Assembly: GCA_001724315.1 (NCBI GenBank)
Contig: MEEC01000030.1
Location: 1-16,235, forward strand
Direction of reading: 5' to 3'
Source: Lautropia sp. SCN 70-15
GTDB lineage: Bacteria; Pseudomonadota; Gammaproteobacteria; Burkholderiales; Burkholderiaceae_E
DNA: 16,235 nt
Below, piece by piece: positions 1 to 7,288 of the stretch (position 1 is the first letter of the stretch; the number at the start of each line of letters is the position of its first letter). Under the pieces are notes generated by a model, which saw only the letters and a list, made by a program, of their open reading frames with translations, was not told the DNA's origin and ran no database searches. Made by a program: the position numbers and the translations under genes.

Positions 1-722
1 ACGGGCGGCCGGCCGCCTCGGCCGGCTGGTGGCCGCAGGCGCCCGGCGTGTTCGGCGGCCGCGACCTCGAGGCCGGCGGCAGCTGGCTGGCGATCGACCG
101 GCGCGGCCGGCTCGCGGTCGTCACCAACTATCGCGAGCCCGGCGCGCCGGCGGGCCCGCGCTCGCGGGGCGAACTGGTCGCCGGTTTCGTGAGCGGCGGC
201 GCCGACATCGACGACTGGGCACGCACGATCGCCGCCGACGGCGCCCGGTGGTCGGGCTTCAACCTGCTGCTCTTCGATCTGGACGCAGACGGCGGCCGGG
301 GGCCCCGCGCCCGCTACCTGTCCAACCGCGCGCCCGCTTCGCCGAGCGAGATCGCGCCCGGCGTGCACGGGCTGTCCAACCACCTGCTGGACACCGACTG
401 GCCCAAGGTCCGCAGGCTGCGCGAGCGCGTGGCCGGCGCGCTGGATCGCCACGAAGCCCCGGAGCAGCGCCTGTTCGAGGCGCTCGCCGATCACAGCCTG
501 CCCGCCGACGACGAGCTGCCCGACACCGGGATCGGCCTGGACCGCGAACGCCTGCTGGGCCCGGCGATGATCCGCGCCGACGGCTACGGCACGCGGGCCT
601 CCACCCTGGTGCTGGTCGGCCACGACGGCCGGGTGGAGTTCGTGGAACGCAGCTGGCCGCCCGCCGGCGACAGGCCGGTACGCGAATCCCGCGCGAGCTT
701 CAGGATCGGCGAGAACGCCTGA
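1..722 (+). CDS. NRDE family protein (TANGO2-like), 5' end missing
   Basis: The reading frame is open from the first base (codons in phase with position 3) and ends at TGA 720-722, so about 240 residues are visible and the N-terminus lies outside the window. The frame gives WWPQAPGVFGGRDLEAGGSW, followed by TNYREP about 20 residues later, then LSN, HGLSNHLLDTDWPK and finally YGTRAST near the C-terminus. These are conserved blocks of the NRDE (TANGO2) family. The family's N-terminal Met-Cys and NRDE motif would be upstream of the window. The GTG at 48 lies inside the conserved domain and is not the real start. NRDE proteins are cytosolic and poorly understood; eukaryotic TANGO2 has been linked to heme and lipid or acyl-CoA handling, but no bacterial reaction can be assigned here. 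It is the only + strand gene and converges on the GNAT gene. Family confidence is high; function is unknown. Confidence 0.88.
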   Translation, partial: GRPAASAGWWPQAPGVFGGRDLEAGGSWLAIDRRGRLAVVTNYREPGAPAGPRSRGELVAGFVSGGADIDDWARTIAADGARWSGFNLLLFDLDADGGRGPRARYLSNRAPASPSEIAPGVHGLSNHLLDTDWPKVRRLRERVAGALDRHEAPEQRLFEALADHSLPADDELPDTGIGLDRERLLGPAMIRADGYGTRASTLVLVGHDGRVEFVERSWPPAGDRPVRESRASFRIGENA

Positions 723-734
723 GGCCCGCCCGGA

Positions 735-806
735 GCAGCGCGCCGGTTCGGCGCAGCCGCCCGACCCAGTGCAGCCGCCCGACCCGGCGCTGACGCCCGA
801 TTCAAC
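735..806. repeat. Degenerate 18-bp tandem repeat between convergent genes
   Basis: Two nearly identical 18-bp units lie at 753-770 and 771-788. They share an exact 15-base core, GCAGCCGCCCGACCC, and differ only in the last three bases. Diverged copies can be aligned at 735-752 and 789-806; the last runs into the stop codon of the GNAT gene (TCA at 802-804). The array fills most of the gap between the two convergent genes. Function is unknown; it may be slippage-derived spacer DNA. Confidence 0.6.
740..754. terminator. Small GC hairpin between convergent genes
   Basis: GCGCCG, loop GTT, CGGCGC: a perfect 6-bp stem 18 nt after the stop of the NRDE gene. No T tract follows on either strand, so it is not a textbook intrinsic terminator. 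It is listed because its position between convergent genes is where one would be expected. Confidence 0.25.
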
Positions 807-1269
807 GCAGGGCGCGCTTCATCGGCAGGTGCGGGATCCCCGCGTCGTCGAACAGCGGGCCATCGGGCAGGAAGCCGTGGACCCGGTAGAACCCTTCCGC
901 GTGGCACTGCGCGCTGAGCCGGGCGACGGCGTCGCCGCGTGCCTTCGCGGCCGCGACCAGCCGCTCGAGGATCGCCCCGCCCAGGCCCTGGCCGCGCCAG
1001 GGCTTCAGCACCGCCATCCGGCCGATCCGGCCGTCGGGAAGCAGCCGCCCGCAGCCCACCGCACGATCGCCGGCGAAGGCCACGCAGTGAATCGACACCG
1101 CGTCGCCCTCGTCCCACTCGAGCTCGGCCGGTATTGCCTGCTCGACGATGAAGACCTCGGTGCGCACCGGCACGGCGGCCTCCCGCAGCGTCGCCCAGTC
1201 GCCGCAGCGAAGGGCCGCCCGGTCGCCGTCGACGCTCGCCGTCACCCCCGGCTCACCCGATGAAATCAT
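802..1269 (-). CDS. GNAT family N-acetyltransferase (ElaA/YjcF-like)
   Basis: A 155-residue protein, the usual size of a single GNAT domain. These enzymes transfer an acetyl group from acetyl-CoA to an amine; the acceptor here is unknown. Visible motifs are VRTEVFIVEQ at about 35-44 and ELEWDE at 49-54, typical of the ElaA/YjcF branch. The acetyl-CoA pyrophosphate loop is RGQGLG at 92-97 in motif A (about 81-112). AQCHAEGFYRVHGF at 120-133 corresponds to motif B and the Tyr that commonly acts as general acid, and the family-like C-terminus is PHLPMKRAL. The ATG at 1267-1269 lies inside the end of the upstream esterase gene (17-nt overlap), and no strong Shine-Dalgarno is seen, which suggests translational coupling. 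It is the last gene of the - strand cluster. Family call is firm; a role in the pathway is not evident. Confidence 0.9.
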   Translation of the reverse strand: MISSGEPGVTASVDGDRAALRCGDWATLREAAVPVRTEVFIVEQAIPAELEWDEGDAVSIHCVAFAGDRAVGCGRLLPDGRIGRMAVLKPWRGQGLGGAILERLVAAAKARGDAVARLSAQCHAEGFYRVHGFLPDGPLFDDAGIPHLPMKRALR

Positions 1270-2215
1270 CGTCGAAGCCGCCGAAGGCGCGGCGCAGCGC
1301 CGCGCAGGCGTCGTCGTGGGCGCGCCGCGCGGCCGGCACGAAGCCGGCGTGCTGGAAGAAGGCGTGGATCATCCCCGGGTAGTCGACCAGCTCCACCGGC
1401 ACCCCGGCCTCGCGCAGCCGCTCGGCGTAGGCGAGGTCCTCGTCGTGCAGCGGGTCGAATTCGGCGGCCGCGATCCAGGCCGGCGCCACGCCGGCCAGGT
1501 CTTTCGCGAGCAGCGGCGCGAAACGCCAGTCCAGCCGGTCCTCGGGCCCGCGCAGGTACTGATCGAAGAACCATTGCACCGTCTCGGCGTCGAGCAGGTA
1601 GCCGCTGGCGAAGCGGCGGTGCGATCCGGTCTGCTGGTCGTGCGACAGCCCTGGGTAGATCAGCAGCTGCAGGGCCAGCGGCCAGCCGCGATCGCGCGCG
1701 TGGATCGCGCAGGCTGCCGCCAGCGTGCCGCCGGCGCTGTCGCCGCCCACCGCGAGCCGCGCCAGGTCCACTCCCAGCGACTGGGCCTCGTCGCGGATCC
1801 AGGCCAGCGTGTCGAAGGCGTCGTCGGCGGCGGCCGGGAACTTGTGCTGCGGCGCCAGCCGGTAATCGACCGAATAGACCAGGCAGTCCCCGCCACGCGC
1901 CAGCACCCGGCAGACCCGGTCGTGGGTGTCCACCGAACCGATCGTGAAGCCGCCGCCGTGGAAGTAGACCAGTGCCGGCCGCGGCTCGGCCCAGTGGTGC
2001 GGCCAGGGCGCGTACTGGCGCACCCTCAGGCTGCGTCCGGGCAGCGGCACCTCGAAATCGACGACCTCGTGCAGGTCCGGCGTCACGATGTCCAGCGTGC
2101 CAGCGATTCGCTCGTAGTGCGCCCGGGCCGCGTCGGCGCCGATGTCGTGGTAGGCCGGCGCGTTGGCCCGCTTGGCCCAGAGCAGGATCTTCTCGACCTG
2201 CGGATCAAGCGGCAT
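1253..2215 (-). CDS. Alpha/beta hydrolase, HSL/acetyl-esterase (Aes) type
   Basis: A 320-residue hydrolase of the hormone-sensitive-lipase family, which cleaves carboxylic esters in the cytosol. The family's oxyanion-hole motif HGGGF is at 86-90 and the nucleophile elbow GDSAG at 158-162, giving Ser160. The acid is probably Asp254 in EFDPL and the base His284 in MIHAF. The YSVDYRLAP block (114-122) between motif and nucleophile is also typical. Length matches the family (about 300-320), and no signal peptide is seen. The start ATG at 2213-2215 follows a GAGGG Shine-Dalgarno-like sequence. It overlaps the upstream epoxide-hydrolase-type gene by 11 nt and the downstream GNAT gene by 17 nt, indicating one transcript. 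It may remove an ester group from a pathway intermediate, but the substrate is not known. Confidence 0.93.
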   Translation of the reverse strand: MPLDPQVEKILLWAKRANAPAYHDIGADAARAHYERIAGTLDIVTPDLHEVVDFEVPLPGRSLRVRQYAPWPHHWAEPRPALVYFHGGGFTIGSVDTHDRVCRVLARGGDCLVYSVDYRLAPQHKFPAAADDAFDTLAWIRDEAQSLGVDLARLAVGGDSAGGTLAAACAIHARDRGWPLALQLLIYPGLSHDQQTGSHRRFASGYLLDAETVQWFFDQYLRGPEDRLDWRFAPLLAKDLAGVAPAWIAAAEFDPLHDEDLAYAERLREAGVPVELVDYPGMIHAFFQHAGFVPAARRAHDDACAALRRAFGGFDDDFIG

Positions 2216-3161
2216 CGCGACCCTCGGGGCGAAGGCCCAGGAAAGCGCGGATCTCCGCCACCACCCTCTCCGGCTGCTCGTGCGCGAGCCAGTGGGTCGC
2301 CTCGGGCAGGCGCACGATGCGCAAGTCCGGCACCAGCGCGTCGAGCCCGTCGAGCAGGACCGGCAGCAGCGCGGTGTCGCGCTCGCCCCAGATCACCAGC
2401 GTGGGCACCCGCACCGTGAAGGCCTGCGCGTCGAGCGAGAGGCCCGACGCTCCCGGCTCGCTCTCCGTGGCCGGGTGCAGGGGCGAGGCCCGGTACCAGC
2501 TGACGCCGCCGGCCAGCGCGCCGGGCTGCGACCAGGCCGAGTGGTAGGCATGGCGCGTGGCGGCGTCGAACCAGGCCTCGCCGCCCAGGTTCAGGAAGAA
2601 GCTCTCGAGCCGCGCGAAGCCGTCCTGCGCGAGCACGGTCTCGCTGCCCGGACGCCTGAGCCAGTTCATGTACTGCGAGGCCCGGATCTGGGCTGGGTCG
2701 GAAGCGAGCGCCTTCGCGAAGGGCACCGGATGCGGCGCGTTGAGGATCACCAGCCGCTCGATGAGTTCCGGGTGCGCGATCGCCACCGACCAGGCGATGG
2801 CGCCGCCCCAGTCGTGCGCCACCAGCACGCAGCGCTCGTGGCCCAGCGCGCGCACCAGCCCGGCCACGTCGGCGATCAGCTTCGACGGCCGGTAGTCGGC
2901 GACCGCGGCCGGCTTGTCCGACAGGTTGTAGCCGCGCAGGTCCGGCGCCACCACGTGATAGGCGTCGGCGAAGGCCGGCATGAGGTGCCGCCAGGCGCCC
3001 CAGAACTCGGGAAAGCCGTGCAGCATCAGCATCAGCGGCTTCGAGGCGTCGCCGCAGCGCGCGTAGTGCAGCCGCACGCCGGGCTGCACCTCGGCGAAGC
3101 AGCCCTCGATCACCGGCGCCGCGCCGCACGCGGCGCTCGTGACTTCGCCCGCGGCGCTCAC
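2205..3161 (-). CDS. Alpha/beta hydrolase, probable epoxide hydrolase
   Basis: Read from a GTG at 3159-3161 that overlaps the stop of the preceding SDR gene (GTGA, 4-nt overlap), giving 318 residues. The frame stays open further upstream, but that part is antisense-frame noise inside the SDR gene. Motifs: oxyanion region HGFPEFW (48-54), PDLRGY (73-78), and nucleophile HDWGG with Asp117 rather than Ser. The probable acid is Asp262 in GERD and the base His290 in ATHW. Two Tyr that epoxide hydrolases use to activate the epoxide oxygen appear to be present: Tyr164 in QYMNWLRRPGSE and Tyr223 in SWYRAS. An Asp nucleophile with both lid Tyr favours epoxide hydrolase over haloacid or haloalkane dehalogenase, though dehalogenases share the fold. 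It would open an epoxide to a vicinal diol in the cytosol. The first 15 or so residues are Ala-rich and not conserved, so the true start could be slightly downstream. Confidence 0.85.
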   Translation of the reverse strand: MSAAGEVTSAACGAAPVIEGCFAEVQPGVRLHYARCGDASKPLMLMLHGFPEFWGAWRHLMPAFADAYHVVAPDLRGYNLSDKPAAVADYRPSKLIADVAGLVRALGHERCVLVAHDWGGAIAWSVAIAHPELIERLVILNAPHPVPFAKALASDPAQIRASQYMNWLRRPGSETVLAQDGFARLESFFLNLGGEAWFDAATRHAYHSAWSQPGALAGGVSWYRASPLHPATESEPGASGLSLDAQAFTVRVPTLVIWGERDTALLPVLLDGLDALVPDLRIVRLPEATHWLAHEQPERVVAEIRAFLGLRPEGRDAA

Positions 3162-4030
3162 AGCTTCTTCACCGCCACGTCCTTCTTGAACGTGAACGGG
3201 TCGCTCGGATTGCGCTGGGCCGCGATGTCCTGAAGCCGGAGTTCCACCGACGACAGGATCTTCGGGTGCGTGACCACGTAGAAGCGGTTCTCGCGGATCG
3301 CGTCGAAGGTCATGTTCGCGACGTCCTCGGCGCTGATCCTGCCCGAGGTCACCGCCTTGTCCATCGCCGCGCGCGCGGCCTTCATCGACTCGGTTTCCTC
3401 GCCCTCCGGCTGCGCATCGGCCGGCCGGTTGCGCTCCGACAGGTTGATGCCGGTGGGCACGTAGGCCGGGCACAGCAGCGTGACCCCGACGTTCGCGCCC
3501 TTCAGGCGCAGGTCGTTGTACAGCGTCTCGGTGAGCGTGACCACGCCGTGCTTGCTCACGTTGTAGACGCCCATCAGCTGGGTGGACAGGAGCCCCGCCA
3601 CCGAGGCGGTGTTGACCACGTGGCACTCGTCGCCCTGCTCGAGCATCATCGGCACGAAGCAGCGCACCCCGTGGATCACGCCCCACAGGTTCACGCCCAG
3701 CACCCACTCCCAGTCGCGGGTCGAGTGCTCCCAGACCAGCCCGCCCGCGGCCACGCCCGCGTTGTTGAAGAGCAGGTGGACCTTGCCGAAGGTCTCCTTC
3801 GTGCGCCGCGCGAGGCGCTCGACGTCCTCGGCCTTGCTCACGTCGACCCGCTCGGCGACGAGCTCCACGCCGCGCGCCTGCAGCTCGCTCGCGGTGGCCG
3901 CCAGCGCGTCGGCCTGGATGTCGGCCAGCACCAGCTTCATGCCCAGCGAAGCGCCGATGCGCGCGAACTCGCGCCCGAAACCGCTGCCCGCGCCGGTGAT
4001 GACCGCGACCTTGCCTGCGAAATCCTTCAT
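3158..4030 (-). CDS. SDR family oxidoreductase (likely NAD-dependent)
   Basis: A 290-residue classical-type short-chain dehydrogenase. The Rossmann motif TGAGSGFG is at 12-19, NNAG at 89-92, a Ser in NTASVAG at about 143, and catalytic YNVSK gives Tyr156 and Lys160. Asp37 at the end of the second strand (LADI) points to NAD(H) rather than NADP(H). The protein is about 40 residues longer than a minimal SDR. Its C-terminal segment (YVVTHP, then LQDI) resembles SDRs found beside hydrolases in degradation clusters. The reaction would be an alcohol/ketone or alcohol/aldehyde interconversion on an unidentified substrate. The ATG at 4028-4030 has a GAGGGGG Shine-Dalgarno overlapping the stop of the aldolase-like gene, 10 nt upstream. 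The downstream epoxide-hydrolase-type gene begins on its stop codon. Confidence 0.92.
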   Translation of the reverse strand: MKDFAGKVAVITGAGSGFGREFARIGASLGMKLVLADIQADALAATASELQARGVELVAERVDVSKAEDVERLARRTKETFGKVHLLFNNAGVAAGGLVWEHSTRDWEWVLGVNLWGVIHGVRCFVPMMLEQGDECHVVNTASVAGLLSTQLMGVYNVSKHGVVTLTETLYNDLRLKGANVGVTLLCPAYVPTGINLSERNRPADAQPEGEETESMKAARAAMDKAVTSGRISAEDVANMTFDAIRENRFYVVTHPKILSSVELRLQDIAAQRNPSDPFTFKKDVAVKKL

Positions 4031-4040
4031 GGCTGCCCCC

Positions 4041-4811
4041 TCAGGCCTCGTAGCCGGGGTTCACCCGGTCGAGCTTGCGCAGCAGCGCCGGCCAGGCCAG
4101 CGCGCCCGGCGTGGCCTGCCCGACGCGCTGCACCGACAGCGCCTGGCCGACCGCGCCCAGCACCTCGGGCGTCACGCTCACCAGCTCGGCGCCGCCCGAC
4201 TGGGCCATCACCTGCACCTGACAGGCGCGCTCGAGGTTGAACATCGCGAGGAAGGCGTCGGCCACCGTCTTGCCGACAGTCAGCAACCCGTGATTGCGCA
4301 GGATGAAGTTCATGCTCGTGCCGAGATCCGCCTGCAGCCTCGCCTTCTCGTCGTCGCGCACCGCGATGCCCTCGTAGTCGTGATACGACAGCGACATCAG
4401 CGCGACGCTCGCCTGTTGCGAGATCGGCAGCAGGCCCTGCTTCTGCGCGGCCACCGCGACGCCGGCCGGCGTGTGGGTGTGCAGCACGCAGACGACGTCC
4501 TCGCGGGCCGCGTGGATCGCGCTGTGGATCACGAAGCCGGCGGGGTTCACCGGATACGGCGTCTCGATCAGCGGCCGGCAGTCCATGTCGACCTTGACCA
4601 GCGAAGACGCGGTGATCTCCTCGAACATCATCCCGTAGGGATTGATCAGGAAGTGATGCTCGGGCCCCGGGATGCGGGCCGAGATGTGGGTGAAGACCAG
4701 GTCGTCCCAGCCGTACATCGCCACCGCGCGGTAGCAGGCCGCCAGGTCGACGCGCAACTGCCACTCTTCGGCGCTGACCTGTTCGCAGATCGATTTCTGA
4801 GGTGCGTTCAT
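4041..4811 (-). CDS. Class II aldolase/adducin family protein
   Basis: A 256-residue protein of the class II aldolase/adducin fold. Probable metal ligands are His111 and His113 in LHTHT and His174 in LRNHG; FTHISARIP at 40-48 and INPYG at 56-60 are also family blocks. By my alignment to L-fuculose-1-phosphate aldolase, the catalytic Glu (Glu73 of FucA) falls at Gly92 in NPAGFVIH. The protein therefore resembles the adducin-like branch and may not be a true aldolase. It carries no signal peptide and is presumably cytosolic. Translation starts at ATG 4809-4811 behind an excellent AAGGAGG Shine-Dalgarno with a 9-nt spacer, in a 36-nt gap after the reductase gene. This is the strongest ribosome binding site in the cluster and predicts good expression. 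It could be a retro-aldol lyase, epimerase or decarboxylase-like enzyme for a pathway intermediate; none can be chosen. Confidence 0.88.
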   Translation of the reverse strand: MNAPQKSICEQVSAEEWQLRVDLAACYRAVAMYGWDDLVFTHISARIPGPEHHFLINPYGMMFEEITASSLVKVDMDCRPLIETPYPVNPAGFVIHSAIHAAREDVVCVLHTHTPAGVAVAAQKQGLLPISQQASVALMSLSYHDYEGIAVRDDEKARLQADLGTSMNFILRNHGLLTVGKTVADAFLAMFNLERACQVQVMAQSGGAELVSVTPEVLGAVGQALSVQRVGQATPGALAWPALLRKLDRVNPGYEA

Positions 4812-4847
4812 CGCTCGTCTCCTCCTTGTCTCGAGTGAAGGCCCGCG

Positions 4848-5846
4848 TCAGATCAGCTTGACCAGCTGCTTGCCGAAGTTGCGGCCCTTCAGCAGGCCGA
4901 TGAAGGCCTCGGGCGCCGACTCCAGGCCCTGGGCGATCGTCTCGCGGTACTTCAGCGTGCCGTCGCCGACCAGCTGCGCGAGCTCGCGGCGGGCCTGCGG
5001 CCACAGCTCCATGTGCTCGGACACGATGAAGCCCTGCACCTTGAGCCGGTTGATCAGGATCGAGCGGAACTCGTGCGTCGGCATCGGGTTGCCGTCGTAG
5101 CCGGCGATCAGGCCGCAGACCGCGATCCGTCCGAAGGCGTTCATCCGGCGCAGCACCGCGTCGAGCACCTCGCCGCCCACGTTCTCGAAGTAGCCGTCGA
5201 TGCCGTCGGGCGTGGCGGCCTTCAGGTCCGCCCGCAGATTGCCCGCCTTGTAGTCCACGCAGGCGTCGAAGCCGAACTCCTCGGTGACCGCGCGGCACTT
5301 CTCCGCGCCGCCAGCCACGCCGACCACCCGGCAGCCCTTCTGCTTGGCCAGCTGGCCGACCACCGAGCCCACCGCGCCGCTGGCGGCCGACACCACGACC
5401 GTCTCGCCGGCCTTCGGCTCGATGATCCTGTTCAGCCCGTACCAGCCGGTGATGCCCGGCATGCCCACGCAGCCGAGGTAGGCCTGGATCGGCACGCGGC
5501 TGGTGTCCAGCTTCATCATCAGGCTGCCGTCCGACTTGCCGTAGAGCTGCCAGCCGAACATCGCCAGCACCTTGTCGCCGACCGCGAAGGCCGGGTTGCG
5601 GCTCGCGACCACCTCGCCCACCGTGCCGCCCTGCATCACCTCGTCCAGCTTCTGCGGCGCCGCATAGGACTTGGCGTCGTCCATCCGGCCGCGCATGTAG
5701 GGATCGAGCGACAGGTAGTGGTTGCGCACCAGCACCTCGCCCTCGCCGATCTCGGGCACCGGGCGCTCGACCAGCCTGAAGTTGTCGGGCGACACCTGCC
5801 CCTGCGGGCGGCTCGCGAGGAGGAATTGCTTGTTCGTTTCGGTCAT
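4848..5846 (-). CDS. NADP-dependent oxidoreductase (CurA/PTGR-like MDR)
   Basis: A 332-residue medium-chain dehydrogenase/reductase of the zinc-free 2-alkenal/prostaglandin reductase and CurA group. Family marks are the N-terminal LSLDPYMRGRM (46-55), the nucleotide-binding AASGAVGSVVGQLAK (154-168), which is the usual AxxGxVG signature of this group, and YFENVGG (219-225). No zinc-binding Cys/His set is present. Such enzymes reduce activated C=C bonds of enones or enals with NADPH in the cytosol. Length is normal for the family. The ATG at 5844-5846 is one base after the thioesterase stop; its Shine-Dalgarno (CGGAGA) lies inside the end of that gene, so the two are translated together. Within this cluster it could reduce an unsaturated intermediate before or during beta-oxidation, but that role is inferred from context only. 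Confidence 0.93.
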   Translation of the reverse strand: MTETNKQFLLASRPQGQVSPDNFRLVERPVPEIGEGEVLVRNHYLSLDPYMRGRMDDAKSYAAPQKLDEVMQGGTVGEVVASRNPAFAVGDKVLAMFGWQLYGKSDGSLMMKLDTSRVPIQAYLGCVGMPGITGWYGLNRIIEPKAGETVVVSAASGAVGSVVGQLAKQKGCRVVGVAGGAEKCRAVTEEFGFDACVDYKAGNLRADLKAATPDGIDGYFENVGGEVLDAVLRRMNAFGRIAVCGLIAGYDGNPMPTHEFRSILINRLKVQGFIVSEHMELWPQARRELAQLVGDGTLKYRETIAQGLESAPEAFIGLLKGRNFGKQLVKLI

Positions 5847-5847
5847 T

Positions 5848-6363
5848 TCACTGTCTCCGTTGTTTCAGGTACCGGAAGGTTCCGCTGGCGCGCGCCGAGA
5901 GGTGCCCGTGGTCGTCGAACAGGTCGGCCTCGCAGAAGGCCATCGACGCGGTCCGCCGGAGCACCCTGCCCTCCGCGCGGATCTTCCCGATGGCAGGCGC
6001 CATGAAGGTGGTCTTCATCTCGATCGTGATCAGCACCGAGCGCTCGCCGCGCTCGGGCTCGGCCAGCGTGCTGCCGGCGCGCGCCATCGCCACGTCGAGC
6101 AGGGTCATGATCACGCCGCCGTGCGCCATCTCGAGCGAGTTCGAATGGTGCGGCTGCTGGTCGAGCACCAGCTCCGACCGCCCGGGGCCGAGGTCGCGCC
6201 ACAGCACCCCCAGGAACATCAGGAATGGAATCTGCTCGAGCGGACGCAGCTCGCCCGCCGGGTCGATGCGCGCCGCATGCGCGTCGCCGCCGGTGCCCGC
6301 AGGCGTCTGCCCCGCGGCGCCTTGCGGCGCCTGTTTCGTTTCGCTGCTGCCGTCGTTCGTCAC
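5848..6363 (-). CDS. PaaI family hotdog thioesterase
   Basis: A 171-residue protein with a single hotdog domain. The core runs from about residue 45 (IPFLMFLGV) to 165. The conserved HGGVIMTLLDVA (81-92) holds the HGG turn and Asp90, as in PaaI/YdiI-type acyl-CoA thioesterases, which hydrolyse acyl-CoA thioesters and often rescue CoA from dead-end intermediates. The first 35 or so residues are a Gln/Ala/Gly-rich extension not needed for the fold. The start is read as GTG at 6361-6363, with AAGGGAA about 11 nt upstream. No other start lies between it and Met49, which is already inside the domain. The 51-nt gap upstream contains a heptamer tandem repeat. It sits among acyl-CoA enzymes, so an acyl-CoA substrate is likely. 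Exact start is moderately certain. Confidence 0.88.
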   Translation of the reverse strand: MTNDGSSETKQAPQGAAGQTPAGTGGDAHAARIDPAGELRPLEQIPFLMFLGVLWRDLGPGRSELVLDQQPHHSNSLEMAHGGVIMTLLDVAMARAGSTLAEPERGERSVLITIEMKTTFMAPAIGKIRAEGRVLRRTASMAFCEADLFDDHGHLSARASGTFRYLKQRRQ

Positions 6364-6380
6364 GCCTGGTCGTTCCCTTG

Positions 6381-6408
6381 CTTGTCGCTTGTCGCTTGTC
6401 GCTTGTCG
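6381..6408. repeat. Four perfect copies of heptamer CTTGTCG
   Basis: CTTGTCG is repeated four times without a mismatch (6381-6387, 6388-6394, 6395-6401, 6402-6408). On the transcribed strand it reads CGACAAG. It lies between the SDR stop and the GTG start of the thioesterase, just upstream of the probable ribosome binding site. A 7-nt unit is not a multiple of three, so copy-number change would alter spacing only, not a reading frame. Confidence 0.9.
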
Positions 6409-6414
6409 ATTCGC

Positions 6415-7191
6415 TCAGACCGCGGTCATCCCGCCGTCCACCGCGAGGATCTGGCCGGTGATGTGCTTGCCGGCATCCGAGCAGAACAGCACCGCGGCGC
6501 CCTTCAGGTCCTCGTCGTCGCCCAGCCGGCGCAGCGGCGTGCGCGCCTTGATGTCCTCGCCGATCTTGTCCAGCGTGGCCTGCGTCATCTTCGACGGGAA
6601 GAAACCCGGCGCCAGCGCGTTGACGGTGATGCCGTGCGGCCCCCACTCGCCGGCCAGCGCGCGGGTGAAGTTCACCACGCCGCCCTTCGTGGTGTTGTAC
6701 GCGATCGTCTGGCTGCCTTCTCCGGTGCTGCCGCGCAGGCCCGCGATCGAGGCCAGGTTCAGCACCCGCCCGTAGCCGCGCGGGATCATCGAGCGCTTGC
6801 CGATCGCCTGCGTGAGCAGGAACATCCCGGTCAGGTTCAGGTTGAGCAGCTTGAGCCAGGCTTCGAGCGGATGGTCCTCGGCCGGCGCGCCCCAGGTCGC
6901 CCCGGCGTTGTTCACCAGGATGTCGCAGTGGCCCAGGCGTTCCAGCGCCGCATCGGCCAGTTTCGACACGCCCTCGGGCCTGCCCAGGTCCGCGGGGATC
7001 CCGTGCGCCTTCACGCCCTGCGCCGCCAGGTGCATCACCGCCTGGTCCAGCTCCTCGGGCTTGCGCGCCGCGATCACCAGCTCGGCGCCCATCTCGCCCA
7101 GCGCCTCGGCGATCTGCAGGCCCAGCCCGCGCGAGCCGCCCGTCACGATCGCCTTGCGGCCGCCCAGGTCGAAAGCCTTCTTCACCGACAT
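6415..7191 (-). CDS. SDR family oxidoreductase (likely NADP-dependent)
   Basis: A 258-residue classical SDR. Motifs: TGGSRGLG at 17-24, NNAG at 94-97, Ser148 in LNLASIAG, and catalytic YNTTK with Tyr165 and Lys169. The C-terminus has the usual ITGQILAVDGG. Arg43 after the second strand (AARK) suggests NADP(H), unlike the other SDR in the window. It resembles 3-oxoacyl-ACP reductase (FabG)-like and gluconate-5-dehydrogenase-like SDRs; the substrate is uncertain, perhaps a 3-hydroxyacyl or alicyclic alcohol. The ATG at 7189-7191 is chosen because the SDR domain begins there and a GGAG lies about 7 nt upstream. The frame is open for a further 84 codons upstream, but those translate a tandem repeat and the antisense of the acyl-CoA dehydrogenase end. 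It stands 97 nt after the dehydrogenase stop. Confidence 0.92.
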   Translation of the reverse strand: MSVKKAFDLGGRKAIVTGGSRGLGLQIAEALGEMGAELVIAARKPEELDQAVMHLAAQGVKAHGIPADLGRPEGVSKLADAALERLGHCDILVNNAGATWGAPAEDHPLEAWLKLLNLNLTGMFLLTQAIGKRSMIPRGYGRVLNLASIAGLRGSTGEGSQTIAYNTTKGGVVNFTRALAGEWGPHGITVNALAPGFFPSKMTQATLDKIGEDIKARTPLRRLGDDEDLKGAAVLFCSDAGKHITGQILAVDGGMTAV

Positions 7192-7220
7192 CCGTGTCTC
7201 CAGAAATCTCCGTGAGCCGC

Positions 7221-7274
7221 GCCGTGGCGCAGCCGAAACCGATCCTCGCCTTGGCGCGGCTGAAACCGATCCCC
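7221..7274. repeat. Imperfect 27-bp tandem duplication
   Basis: Two adjacent 27-bp units, 7221-7247 and 7248-7274, match at 23 of 27 positions, both containing GAAACCGATCC. They lie in the gap between the acyl-CoA dehydrogenase stop (7289) and the SDR start (7191). No stem or palindrome that would suggest an operator is evident. Confidence 0.75.
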
Positions 7275-7288
7275 GCGCTCGCGCACGC

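Noticed and set aside
735..806. CRISPR-like array
   Set aside because: Units are directly abutting 18-mers without unique spacers, and no cas genes are present.
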